A stretch of DNA of 64,000 nucleotides from an uncultured Prevotellaceae bacterium. GTDB taxonomy: Bacteria; Bacteroidota; Bacteroidia; Bacteroidales; Muribaculaceae. The notes under the pieces were generated by a model. It was not told the DNA's origin, made no database searches, and saw only the letters and a program-made list of their open reading frames with translations. Shown here piece by piece: positions 26,767 to 34,975 of this stretch. A program made the translations under genes and the position numbers. Every line of letters starts with the position of its first letter. The first letter of the stretch is position 1. The stretch covers positions 124,001 through 188,000 of the forward strand of contig ONGE01000002.1 in the NCBI GenBank assembly GCA_900317325.1. Reading direction: 5' to 3'.

Positions 26767-27333
26767 ATGGAGCGTTTCTTACCCAATCAAGGCAATTACC
26801 AATCACTCATCGTTTTTCAAAAGGCTGAGTGCATCTATGATATTACCTATTACTTTGCCCACAAGTTCCTGGCCAAGGGTGATCGCACGATTGACCAGAT
26901 GATACAAGCGGCACGAAGCGGCAAGCAAAACATCGCCGAAGGGAGTGCGGCATCGGCAACATCAAGCGAGACTGAACTTAAACTCACCAATGTGGCAAAA
27001 GCCAGTTTGCATGAGTTGCTCGTTGACTACGAAGACTTCCTGAGGGTGCGCAAGCTGCAACAGTGGGCCACCGACGACCCTCGCAGTGTGCAGACCCGCC
27101 GAGTGTGTGCCAAGCACAATGACAGCGCCTTTTACCGCGATGCGATAGAAACGCGCAGTGCCGAGACGATAGCAAACATCGCCATCACGCTCATCCATCA
27201 GGAGGACTACATGCTGCGCAAACTCATCAACCGTTTGCAAGATGACTTTGTGAAAAACGGGGGCATCAAGGAACGGATGTATCAAGCCAGAATCAATTAC
27301 CGCAATAAAACAGGAGGCAAGAAAGAGGAATAG
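26767..27333 (+). CDS. Four-helix-bundle protein with suffix domain
   Basis: 188 residues. Matches the four-helix-bundle (S23-like) family with the suffix extension: ERFLPNQGNYQSLIVFQKAE, then TYYFAHKFLAKGDRTIDQM, AARSGKQNIAEGSAAS and ELLVDYEDFLRVRKLQQW. A GTG six bases upstream is in frame; the ATG is preferred. It is inserted between hsdS and hsdR, 16 bases after hsdS. The family is found in mobile regions and in rRNA intervening sequences; its activity is not known to me. The position suggests it travels with, or helps, the restriction system. Confidence 0.85.
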   Translation: MERFLPNQGNYQSLIVFQKAECIYDITYYFAHKFLAKGDRTIDQMIQAARSGKQNIAEGSAASATSSETELKLTNVAKASLHELLVDYEDFLRVRKLQQWATDDPRSVQTRRVCAKHNDSAFYRDAIETRSAETIANIAITLIHQEDYMLRKLINRLQDDFVKNGGIKERMYQARINYRNKTGGKKEE

Positions 27334-27336
27334 AAG

Positions 27337-27381
27337 GGCCTATAGGACTTATAAGGCCTATAAGGCTTATAGAAGCTATCA
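27337..27381 (+). repeat. 9-mer array between the four-helix gene and hsdR
   Basis: GGCCTATAG, GACTTATAA, GGCCTATAA, GGCTTATAG and a decayed fifth unit; consensus RRCYTATAR. It fills most of the 68-base spacer. Confidence 0.85.
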
Positions 27382-27401
27382 TTAAATTATCAGTTATTAT
27401 T

Positions 27402-30400
27402 ATGAGGAACTTCGACTATCTACAAGAATTGGGGCTTACTGATCTTCACAACTTCTGCTCAGCGGCCGAGGAAATGCAGGTGAGTAATCCTGACCTGAGT
27501 GCCATTTGTGCAAGAAAGGCATTAGAGTATATCGTCAGGTCGCTCTATGTGATGAAAAACATCGGGGTGCCCGAAAGAGCGTCCCTGATAGAACTTGTGG
27601 ATGGCGAGGTTTTCCGTGAGTTCATTGGCGATAACCGTATGATGATGGCGGCTCACTACGTCCGCAAAGTGGGCAACAATGGAGCGCACAACAAGAAAGT
27701 CACCCGGGGTGAATCGTTCTTCTGCTTGCTTAACATCTACAATGTGGTTGCTGCTGTCCTGCACAAACTGAACCTCATCAAGGAGATAGTTCCATTTGAT
27801 AGGAACTTAATTCCGAACAGTCCCCAAGCATCGGTCATCACCCCGCCCCAGGTAACTGTGACACCCACCTCAACTATCGTCGAGGCAGCCGACAAAGAGG
27901 CTGTCGAGGACAAAACTCCTGTGGCGGAAGTCGCATTGCCCGACATATCCGAGGCCGAGACACGCAAACTCTACATCGACCTGATGCTGAAAGAGGCAGG
28001 TTGGGATGTATTGGACACCGATGGGGCGATACAACCCTCTAAGGCTTGCATTGAGGTCGAGGTTGAAGGGATGCCCAATGCCGAGGGTAAGGGCTATTGT
28101 GATTATGTCCTGTTCGGCAGTAATGGTCTGCCTCTTGCAGTCATTGAGGCCAAGAGGACAAGCGTTTCTCCCATCAAGGGCAAGCATCAAGCAGAACTGT
28201 ATGCCGATTGCCTTGAAAAGCGATATGGAGTGAGACCTGTTATTTACTACACCAACGGCTTTGAGACCAACATCATTGACGGTTTGGGTTATCCACCTCG
28301 TCGACTCTACGCTTTCCACACCGGGAGCGACTTGGAATTACTCATACAGAAAAGAAAACGGCACGACATTACCGACTTCAGTGTGAAGGACAGCATCACT
28401 GACCGCCATTATCAGAAAATGGCCATTAAATCGGTGTGTGAACACTTCAACACCAAGCATCGTCGAGGCTTGTTAGTAATGGCTACAGGTACAGGTAAGA
28501 CACGAGTCGCTATTTCGCTTGTTGACGTGTTGACCCGTAACGGATGGGTAAAGAACGTCCTGTTCCTTGCCGACAGGATTCCGTTGGTCAGCCAGGCACA
28601 CAAGAACTTCGTGAAACTGCTGCCCCACATGACCACCTCCATCCTGAGCGAGGATAAAGACCCTGACACCAATGCCCGCATCACCTTCTCGACCTATCAG
28701 ACGATGATCAACTACATCGACACTGATGAGAAAGCCTTCTCTGTCGGTCGGTTTGACCTGATTATCATTGACGAGGCTCATCGCAGCATCTTCGGCAAGT
28801 ATTCAGCCATCTTCAACTACTTTGACGCGCTGCTTGTGGGCTTGACAGCGACACCCCGTGACGAGGTGGACAAGAGCACCTACGAGACCTTCCAAATGGA
28901 ACAGGGTGTGCCCAACTATGCCTATGAATTGGAGGATGCTGTGGCCGAGGGCTATCTTGTCAACTACAAGGGCTTCAAGCGTGGTTCACTCATCCTGAAA
29001 GAGGGCATTAAGTACAACAACCTGAGTGCAGAGGAAAAGGAACAACTCGAAAAGGTATGGGAGTATGAACAGGCTGTCAAGGCGATTGAAGGAGACCCCA
29101 AACCCCGAGACATCGAGACCAAAGAGATATTCAATTACATCTTCAATCTCGACACCATTGACCGTGTGCTGCAAGACCTGATGGAGAACGGTCTGAAGGT
29201 ACAGAGCGGAGAGCGCATCGGCAAGTCCATCATCTTTGCCTACAACCACCGTCACGCAGAAATGATCGTCGAGCGGTTCTACTACCTCTATCCTGAATAC
29301 TCATCAGACTTCTGTGCCCTTATCGACAACTATGTCACCTATTCCAAAGACCTCATCGACAAGTTCGAAATCAGGGACGGCAACCCGCAGATAGCCGTTT
29401 CGGTCGATATGCTTGATACAGGCATTGACGTACCCGATGTGCTGAACCTTGTGTTCTTCAAGGTGGTCAAGAGTAAAATCAAGTTCATGCAGATGATTGG
29501 CCGAGGTACACGTCTGTCACAAGGCATCTTCGGGCCAGGGAAAGACAAGGAGTTCTTCTACATCTTCGATTGGTGCAGGAACTTCGAGTATTTCGACAAA
29601 AATCCTGATGGTCAGACAGCAGCCGTTGCACCGTCGTTGACCGAGAAGATTTTCAGTATTCGGGCCAAGATTGCCTTCCACTTGCAGCATCAGCAGTGGC
29701 AAGAAGACGAGTATGCCCGGGGGCTGCACGACGAAATCAAGACACTATTGAAAGAACAGGTCGCATCGCTGTCAGATAGCCACATCTCAGTAAGGGAAAA
29801 GTGGGCTGACGTCAGCCACTTCAAGGACAACGACTCATGGACATACATTTCAGAAGTTGATGTCAACACATTGAGCAATGTCATCGCACCCTTGCTGCCC
29901 AAGAACACCCTCGACGAGAGTGCCAAGAAATTTGACCTGTTGGTGATGCTGATTGAACTGTCGCTGATTGGTGGTGAGGGCAATGCCACCAAAGCGGTGC
30001 ACTCGGTTCAAACGATTGCCGAGAAACTGCAAGAGAAAGCCACCTTGCCACAGGTACAGGCCAAGATGGGCACGATCAAGGAAGTATTGACTGATGTCGC
30101 TTGGCAGAACGTGTCACTCAAATGGCTTGAAAAGGTCAGGAACGACCTGAGAGACCTCATCAAGTTCCTCATCGGTCAGGGTGGTCAATGGTTTACCGTG
30201 GACATCGAGGACGAAATCAGCGACGAGGGCACAATGGATGGCATTACACCCCGTGTGTCCTACAAGCAGAGTGTATTGGACTTCCTGTCGAAGAACAGAA
30301 ACCTGCCCGTACTCCAAAAGATCTATGACATGGAACAACTGACAGCAGCCGACTTCACAGAACTTGAACGAATCCTGTGGCAAGAACTTGGGAGCAAGGA

Positions 30401-30719
30401 TGACTACGACAAGTTCACCAATGGGATGCTTTGTGGTAGCAATGTCGCCATGTTTGTCCGTTCATTGGTGGGTGTAGACCGCAAGAATGCGGTGAGGCGG
30501 TTCTCTGAGTTCATTTCAGGCAACGAGTTGAATGCCGAGCAAGAGGATTTCCTGAATACCATTATCGCCTATGTATGCGAGAACGGTGACATCACCAAGG
30601 AGATTGTCGTTAACGAAGCCCCGTTTGACGAGCGGCTGTCGGTATTCACACCCTATATGCTGCCGCTTGCCAAGTACATCGACACCATCCACGGAGTTAT
30701 CACCCCGCAGTCGGCATAA
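27402..30719 (+). CDS. hsdR: Type I restriction enzyme, motor and nuclease subunit
   Basis: 1105 residues. The N-terminal 125 residues look like DUF4145 (AICARKALEYIVRSLYVMKN, HYVRKVGNNGAHN), often fused to HsdR. The PD-(D/E)xK nuclease follows with CDYVLFGSNGLPLAVIEAKR (near residue 235). The SF2 motor has Walker A MATGTGKTRVAISL (near 362), IIIDEAHRSIF (near 455), LTATPRDEVDKS and motif VI MIGRGTRLSQ. A C-terminal EcoEI-type domain follows. All motifs look intact, so the system is probably active. Confidence 0.95.
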   Translation: MRNFDYLQELGLTDLHNFCSAAEEMQVSNPDLSAICARKALEYIVRSLYVMKNIGVPERASLIELVDGEVFREFIGDNRMMMAAHYVRKVGNNGAHNKKVTRGESFFCLLNIYNVVAAVLHKLNLIKEIVPFDRNLIPNSPQASVITPPQVTVTPTSTIVEAADKEAVEDKTPVAEVALPDISEAETRKLYIDLMLKEAGWDVLDTDGAIQPSKACIEVEVEGMPNAEGKGYCDYVLFGSNGLPLAVIEAKRTSVSPIKGKHQAELYADCLEKRYGVRPVIYYTNGFETNIIDGLGYPPRRLYAFHTGSDLELLIQKRKRHDITDFSVKDSITDRHYQKMAIKSVCEHFNTKHRRGLLVMATGTGKTRVAISLVDVLTRNGWVKNVLFLADRIPLVSQAHKNFVKLLPHMTTSILSEDKDPDTNARITFSTYQTMINYIDTDEKAFSVGRFDLIIIDEAHRSIFGKYSAIFNYFDALLVGLTATPRDEVDKSTYETFQMEQGVPNYAYELEDAVAEGYLVNYKGFKRGSLILKEGIKYNNLSAEEKEQLEKVWEYEQAVKAIEGDPKPRDIETKEIFNYIFNLDTIDRVLQDLMENGLKVQSGERIGKSIIFAYNHRHAEMIVERFYYLYPEYSSDFCALIDNYVTYSKDLIDKFEIRDGNPQIAVSVDMLDTGIDVPDVLNLVFFKVVKSKIKFMQMIGRGTRLSQGIFGPGKDKEFFYIFDWCRNFEYFDKNPDGQTAAVAPSLTEKIFSIRAKIAFHLQHQQWQEDEYARGLHDEIKTLLKEQVASLSDSHISVREKWADVSHFKDNDSWTYISEVDVNTLSNVIAPLLPKNTLDESAKKFDLLVMLIELSLIGGEGNATKAVHSVQTIAEKLQEKATLPQVQAKMGTIKEVLTDVAWQNVSLKWLEKVRNDLRDLIKFLIGQGGQWFTVDIEDEISDEGTMDGITPRVSYKQSVLDFLSKNRNLPVLQKIYDMEQLTAADFTELERILWQELGSKDDYDKFTNGMLCGSNVAMFVRSLVGVDRKNAVRRFSEFISGNELNAEQEDFLNTIIAYVCENGDITKEIVVNEAPFDERLSVFTPYMLPLAKYIDTIHGVITPQSA

Positions 30720-30734
30720 CGGCACACACATACC

Positions 30735-30758
30735 CGAACGAACGGACGAACGAACGAG
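30735..30758 (+). repeat. Tetramer array, right edge of the accessory island
   Basis: CGAA CGAA CGGA CGAA CGAA CGAG, 15 bases after the hsdR stop. It is the reverse-complement type of the array at 21099. Confidence 0.8.
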
Positions 30759-30760
30759 AC

Positions 30761-30803
30761 AAACAAAAACAAAAATCGCCGGCACAAGCACGTGTCGACG
30801 ATT
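30761..30803 (-). terminator. Terminator of the CAU tRNA gene
   Basis: On the minus strand a 12-pair stem (AATCGTCGACAC / GTGCCGGCGATT, one mismatch, loop GTGCTT) at 30803-30774 is followed by TTTTTGTTTTTGTTT. Confidence 0.75.
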
Positions 30804-30807
30804 CTTG

Positions 30808-30881
30808 TGGTCCCACTTGGGCTTGAACCAAGGACTCCCTGATTATGAGTCAGGTGCTCTAACCAACTGAGCTATAGGACC
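30808..30881 (-). tRNA. tRNA with CAU anticodon (elongator Met or Ile2)
   Basis: On the minus strand 74 bases fold as a tRNA: acceptor GGTCCTA / TGGGACC plus discriminator A, D-arm GCTCAGTTGGTTAGAGC, anticodon arm CCTGA-CTCATAA-TCAGG, T-arm CTTGG-TTCAAGC-CCAAG. CCA is not encoded. CAU could be elongator Met or lysidine-modified Ile2, and I cannot decide. Its 3' end faces the accessory island, the usual side for integration. Confidence 0.92.
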
Positions 30882-30912
30882 GGCAAATGATGGTTCTCAT
30901 CAAAAGCGGCTG

Positions 30913-30920
30913 CAAAGTTA
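30913..30920 (-). promoter_or_regulatory. Promoter -7 box of the CAU tRNA gene
   Basis: TAACTTTG on the minus strand, 31 bases before the tRNA 5' end. Confidence 0.65.
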
Positions 30921-31202
30921 CAAAAAAAATGTGATTCTTCACCATTTCACCTCTTTTTTTTATTGTGTAGGCCCTGCGACAGGCGAATTGGCCATGCGCC
31001 GGGGATGTTGGCTTGCAACAGCTGGTGCCGCTAGACGGGGGCGGTTCAATTACCGCACGGTTGGCAAGCATATTGCGACGCAAACGGGCCTTTCGGCAGT
31101 ATGAATGCGGAAATATGGCAATTTCTCAGGAAAAAAGGCAGAAAAACGGCGTTTTTCACATTTTTTAAAACTTAAAAGTTTTCTTATTAAAGAAAAAAAT
31201 AG

Positions 31203-31351
31203 TTAATTTGCATCGTGCTATTAAAGGTTAATGCATAAATGATTGAAAAGCGAAAACAGAACAAAAAAGTGAATGCTTTTATGGGGTAAATATAGTTTTC
31301 AAGTATTAGTAATTAAGAGGGTCTCAGCAGTGATGCTTGGACCTTTTTTTT
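31203..31351 (+). ncRNA. Candidate small RNA ending in a strong terminator
   Basis: The gap 30882-31362 has no credible ORF. A 12-pair stem (31318-31344, one mismatch, loop GTGA) followed by eight T (31344-31351) is a clear plus-strand terminator, yet no plus-strand gene ends there; hsdR ended 600 bases earlier and the tRNA is on the other strand. TTAATTTG at 31203-31210 matches the -7 box in seven of eight positions. A transcript of about 135 bases would result. The start is weakly supported. Confidence 0.35.
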
Positions 31352-31362
31352 AGCCTTTTACT

Positions 31363-32007
31363 TCAGCCCCGGGTCATCGCCATCAGCGTGAAGATTCCCT
31401 CACGGCCCATGTTCATCATCAAGTCCAGGATACTCAGGTCGGCCTGGAAGCCGTCACGGCCTGTCCACATCTGATAATAAGCCACGTTGCTGATGGGCAA
31501 CGCGTCGGGCTTTTTCATGCCAATGCGACCGCGCATGTCCTCATCGGCCGCTGCCACGTCCCCACCCTGCTCCAGATAGCGGGTCATCAGGGGCAGATCC
31601 ATGAAATCGACGATGACCTCGTGCATCTGGCGGTTAAAGTCGTGCAGATAGCGCTGCGAGCCGTGAATCACGCGCGACAGGTCATCGGCCACATAGTCGA
31701 AATAAGGTGAACGGCCATAGGCCGAATACAGCGCCCCCCAGTGCAAGCGGCGCCAGTCGCCATGCTCCGAGATGAGCACGTCACGCAAGGGGGTCATCAT
31801 GTTGTTGGTAGCACCCACGAGGGGGACGGTGAGCGTCTGCAGGCCGTTAGGGCCGTCAACGCGGTAACGGTGATGGCTGTGACGCAAGGGCAGGCGCCGC
31901 TCATCAAGGTCAACCAGCAGCGTGCCGGCCTTGAGGGCAGCGGCATAGCACCGCACACTGGCGGCACACATGCTGCCCATCACCACTGTTGTTGCAGATG
32001 TAGTCAT
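31363..32007 (-). CDS. WbqC family protein
   Basis: 214 residues. WbqC-like pattern: LTVPLVGATNNMMTPLRDV, SEHGDWRRLHWGALYSAYGR, SPYFDYVADDL and the closing SILDLMMNMGREG. The family is found in polysaccharide clusters and, in Bacteroidetes, next to signal peptidase genes; the reaction is unknown. It follows lepB on the same strand across a spacer made of heptamer repeats. Confidence 0.85.
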   Translation of the reverse strand: MTTSATTVVMGSMCAASVRCYAAALKAGTLLVDLDERRLPLRHSHHRYRVDGPNGLQTLTVPLVGATNNMMTPLRDVLISEHGDWRRLHWGALYSAYGRSPYFDYVADDLSRVIHGSQRYLHDFNRQMHEVIVDFMDLPLMTRYLEQGGDVAAADEDMRGRIGMKKPDALPISNVAYYQMWTGRDGFQADLSILDLMMNMGREGIFTLMAMTRG

Positions 32008-32014
32008 TGGGTTT

Positions 32015-32196
32015 TTAGTCCCTAGTCCCTAGTCCCTAGTCCTTAGTCCCTAGTCCTTAGTCCTTAGTCCCTAGTCCCTAGTCCCTAGTCCTTAGTCCCT
32101 AGTCCTTAGTCCCTAGTCCTTAGTCCTTAGTCCTTAGTCCTTAGTCCCTAGTCCTTAGTCCCTAGTCCCTAGTCCTTAGTCCCTAGTCCTTAGTTG
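32015..32196 (-). repeat. 26-unit heptamer array between lepB and WbqC
   Basis: On the plus strand the units read YTAGTCC: 25 copies identical except that the first base is T or C, plus a last unit TTAGTTG. On the coding strand they are GGACTAA/GGACTAG, the same family as the ACTAAGG arrays before kdtA, era and der. The array ends seven bases before the WbqC ATG. No unit has an indel in 182 bases. Confidence 0.95.
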
Positions 32197-32219
32197 TCGT
32201 TAGTTTGTTAGCGGATGCC

Positions 32220-32240
32220 AATTCCTAATTCCTAATTCCT
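32220..32240 (-). repeat. Second heptamer, AATTCCT x3, at the lepB stop
   Basis: Three exact copies of AATTCCT (coding strand AGGAATT), the last sharing one base with the lepB TGA. Confidence 0.85.
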
Positions 32241-33655
32241 CACTTCTTATCAGGGTTTGGAAGCTTGAAGACGCGGTTCCAACGGATGCCGCCGTCAAAG
32301 AGCCTGTGGTCCTTGTCAAACGAGATGAGGATGATCGACGGGGTGCCCACGATATGGTCCTCGGGGACAAAGCCCCAGTAGCGGGAGTCAAGCGAGTTGT
32401 CGCGGTTGTCGCCCTGCATCCAGTAGTAGTCCATCTTGAAGGTATAGCTCGTCGCGGGCTTGCCGTTGATGAGAATCTGGCCGTTCTTCACCTCGAGGGT
32501 GTTGCCCTCGTAGTTGCGGATGCAACGCTCATACAGGGGCAGGTTCTGCAGCGTCAGGTCCACCTTGGCGCCCTTCTTGGGAATCCAGATGGGGCCGTAG
32601 TCGGCGTGGGTCCAGCCGTAGTCGGTGCCCACGGGATAGGTGGTCAGGCTTTCGCGCGGATCGGGCATGATGCGCTGTATCGATTTAATCCAGGGCAGGG
32701 CCTCGAGTTTCTTCTTCATCTCGGCCGTGAGCGGCAGCAGGTATTGGGTGCCCTGGCTGTGGCGGTCCTCCAGGCTGATGCCAAGCTCGTCATACAAGTC
32801 GTTGTCGATGAACGTGCCGTCGGTCTCCACATAATAGAAATACTGCACATTCTTGGGCTGAGGAATGGCCTTGCCGCCCACATAGACGATGCCGTCCTTG
32901 ATCTGCAACGTCTCGCCAGGCAGACCCAGGCAGCGCTTCACATAGTTGTCACGACGGTCAACAGGACGATAGATGATATCGCCGAAAACCTCCTTGTTGT
33001 TGTTCACCACATCACGCCCGTTCTCGTAGCACAGGGTATAGTAGTCGGGGTTGGGCATCTTCAAGGCCACAGTGTCGCCGGCAGGGAAGTTGAACACCAC
33101 GATGTCCATGCGCTCGACATTGCGCAGACCCTTCAGGCGGTGATACTCCAGCTGAGGATGCTCGATGTAGGACTTGCAGTTGAAGAAAGGCAGCATGTTC
33201 TGCGCCAGCGGGAAGTGCAACGGCGTCTGGGGAACACGCGGGCCATAGGTCACCTTGTTCACCCACAGGTAGTCGCCCGTCAACAGCGATTTCTCGAGCG
33301 AAGACGAGGGAATCTGATAGTTCTGGCCGACGAACAAGAACAGGAAATAGACCAGTACCAGGGCATAGACGATAGCGTCCACCCAACTCATGATGGTGCG
33401 CAGGGTCTTGTTCTTCAATCCCTTCCAGGCGCCCCAAGGCAGGTATTGCGTCAGGTAGATGTCGGCCAGCAGGATCAGGCCCAGCAAGAGCAGCGGGTTG
33501 CCCATCCAGATGGTCCACAGCACATAAATCAGCGCCACGGCTCCGAAACGCCACCAGCGCGTCGTTTTCACGCGTCCCAGACGTTCCTTGAGCGAACCGG
33601 TCTGTCGTACATATTCTTCCTTTTTCTCTTTAGTCTTATCCTTGTCGTTAGTCAT
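32240..33655 (-). CDS. lepB: Signal peptidase I, long Bacteroidetes form
   Basis: 471 residues, longer than the ~320 of E. coli. N-terminal cytoplasmic and membrane region (about residues 30-120); catalytic Ser region YQIPSSSLEKSLLTGDYLWV; general-base Lys in DRRDNYVKRCLGLPGE; closing box MQGDNRDNSLDSRYWGFVPE. A large insertion (residues about 245-385) separates the boxes, common in this phylum. The start MTNDKDKTKEKK is preferred over an upstream in-frame ATG. It cleaves Sec signal peptides at the outer face of the inner membrane. Confidence 0.94.
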   Translation of the reverse strand: MTNDKDKTKEKKEEYVRQTGSLKERLGRVKTTRWWRFGAVALIYVLWTIWMGNPLLLLGLILLADIYLTQYLPWGAWKGLKNKTLRTIMSWVDAIVYALVLVYFLFLFVGQNYQIPSSSLEKSLLTGDYLWVNKVTYGPRVPQTPLHFPLAQNMLPFFNCKSYIEHPQLEYHRLKGLRNVERMDIVVFNFPAGDTVALKMPNPDYYTLCYENGRDVVNNNKEVFGDIIYRPVDRRDNYVKRCLGLPGETLQIKDGIVYVGGKAIPQPKNVQYFYYVETDGTFIDNDLYDELGISLEDRHSQGTQYLLPLTAEMKKKLEALPWIKSIQRIMPDPRESLTTYPVGTDYGWTHADYGPIWIPKKGAKVDLTLQNLPLYERCIRNYEGNTLEVKNGQILINGKPATSYTFKMDYYWMQGDNRDNSLDSRYWGFVPEDHIVGTPSIILISFDKDHRLFDGGIRWNRVFKLPNPDKK

Positions 33656-33715
33656 ATTTATCGAATGGTTTGAAAATTTTCGGTGCGAAATTACTAAATA
33701 ATGCCGAAAATGCAT

Positions 33716-33723
33716 TATTTTTG
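33716..33723 (+). promoter_or_regulatory. -7 box before the PH-domain gene
   Basis: TATTTTTG followed by CC, 44 bases before the ATG at 33768. Confidence 0.5.
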
Positions 33724-33767
33724 CCCTATAAGAAACATTTTTTAGGAAATATTACCAGACCAGTGAT

Positions 33768-34130
33768 ATGAAAATCAGCAAAATCATAGCTCCAGGCGAG
33801 ACCATCATCTATCAGCCCAAATTGAGCAAGTGGGCCTACCTGAGACTGGGGCGCTTGATACGCAACCTGACCACCACCATCTTTGTCAGCGACAAGCGCT
33901 TCTTCCACAGTCACGGCTGGATTCACCGACATGCCCACGAGATCGTCATCGGCAAGGTCGAGAGCATCCTCGTCGAGCAGAACCTGTGGGGCCGTATGTG
34001 CAACTACGGCACGGTCAAGGTTTCGGGCACCGGTGCCGGCACCATCGTGCTGCAATACCTGAAACGCCCCATCGAGTTTCAACGCCAGGTGCGCGCCATC
34101 CAGGGGGCAGGCACCATGACCGAAAACTAA
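33768..34130 (+). CDS. Small bacterial PH-domain (bPH_2-like) protein
   Basis: 120 residues. Pattern of the bacterial PH/YdbT fold: PGETIIYQPKLSKWAY, then TTTIFVSDKRFFHSHGWIHR, KVESILVEQNLWGRMCNYGT and VKVSGTGAGTIVLQYLKRP. Most bPH_2 proteins have membrane helices before this block; here a short basic region replaces them. It is divergent from lepB and 18 bases ahead of a TrmH-type gene. Role unknown. Confidence 0.75.
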   Translation: MKISKIIAPGETIIYQPKLSKWAYLRLGRLIRNLTTTIFVSDKRFFHSHGWIHRHAHEIVIGKVESILVEQNLWGRMCNYGTVKVSGTGAGTIVLQYLKRPIEFQRQVRAIQGAGTMTEN

Positions 34131-34148
34131 CGTGCATCATCGAGCAAT

Positions 34149-34955
34149 ATGGCAATCATCGAGATAACATCGCTTGACCATCCCGGCGTCGAGGTCTATG
34201 GAGCACTCACCGAGGCGCAGTTGCGCAATCGGCTCGAGCCTGGCAAGGGCATCTTCATCGCCGAGAGTCCCAAGGTCATCCACGTCGCCCTCGACGCGGG
34301 CTACGAGCCCTTGTCGCTGCTGTGTGAGCGGCGCCACATCACGGGCGATGCCGCCACCATCATCGAGCGCTGCGGCGACATCCCCGTCTATACCGGCGAG
34401 CGTGGCCTGCTGGCCGAGCTCACGGGCTACACCCTGACGCGCGGCGTGCTGTGTGCCATGCGCCGTCCCCTGCCCCGCCCCGCCAGCGACGTGTGCCGCG
34501 ATGCCAGCCGCGTGGTGGTCATCGACGGCGTGACCGACACGACCAACATCGGCGCCATTTTCCGCTCGGCAGCGGCCCTGGGCATCGATGCCGTGCTGCT
34601 GACGCCCACCGCTTGTGACCCGCTGAACCGTCGCGCCGTGCGTGTGTCGATGGGCTCGGTCTTCCTCGTGCCCTGGACCTGGATTGAAGAACCTGTCACA
34701 CCCAACCTGAATGCCCTGGGGTTCCGCACTGCCGCCATGGCGCTGAGCGACGATTCCATCGCGCTCGACGACCCTGCCTTGAAGAACGAACCCCGCCTGG
34801 CCCTCATCATGGGCACCGAGGGCGACGGCCTCTCCCGTGAAGCCATCACCGCTGCCGACCACGTCGTGCGCATCCCGATGAAACACAATGTAGATTCCCT
34901 CAACGTCGCCGCTGCCGCCGCAGTCGCCTTCTGGGAACTGCGGAGAAAACCTTAG
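34149..34955 (+). CDS. TrmH/SpoU family RNA 2'-O-methyltransferase
   Basis: 268 residues. N-terminal substrate-binding part, then the knotted SPOUT domain: VVVIDGVTDTTNIGAIFRSA (motif 1), LALIMGTEGDGLSREAITAA (motif 2) and HNVDSLNVAAAAAVAFWEL (motif 3). It transfers a methyl group from SAM to a ribose in rRNA or tRNA; the target cannot be named. Followed after 20 bases by a membrane protein of unknown function. Confidence 0.92.
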   Translation: MAIIEITSLDHPGVEVYGALTEAQLRNRLEPGKGIFIAESPKVIHVALDAGYEPLSLLCERRHITGDAATIIERCGDIPVYTGERGLLAELTGYTLTRGVLCAMRRPLPRPASDVCRDASRVVVIDGVTDTTNIGAIFRSAAALGIDAVLLTPTACDPLNRRAVRVSMGSVFLVPWTWIEEPVTPNLNALGFRTAAMALSDDSIALDDPALKNEPRLALIMGTEGDGLSREAITAADHVVRIPMKHNVDSLNVAAAAAVAFWELRRKP

Positions 34956-34975
34956 TAACACCAAAACAGAAAACG

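Noticed and set aside
32015-32196. CRISPR array
   Set aside because: Units of seven bases without spacers and no cas genes; a simple tandem repeat.
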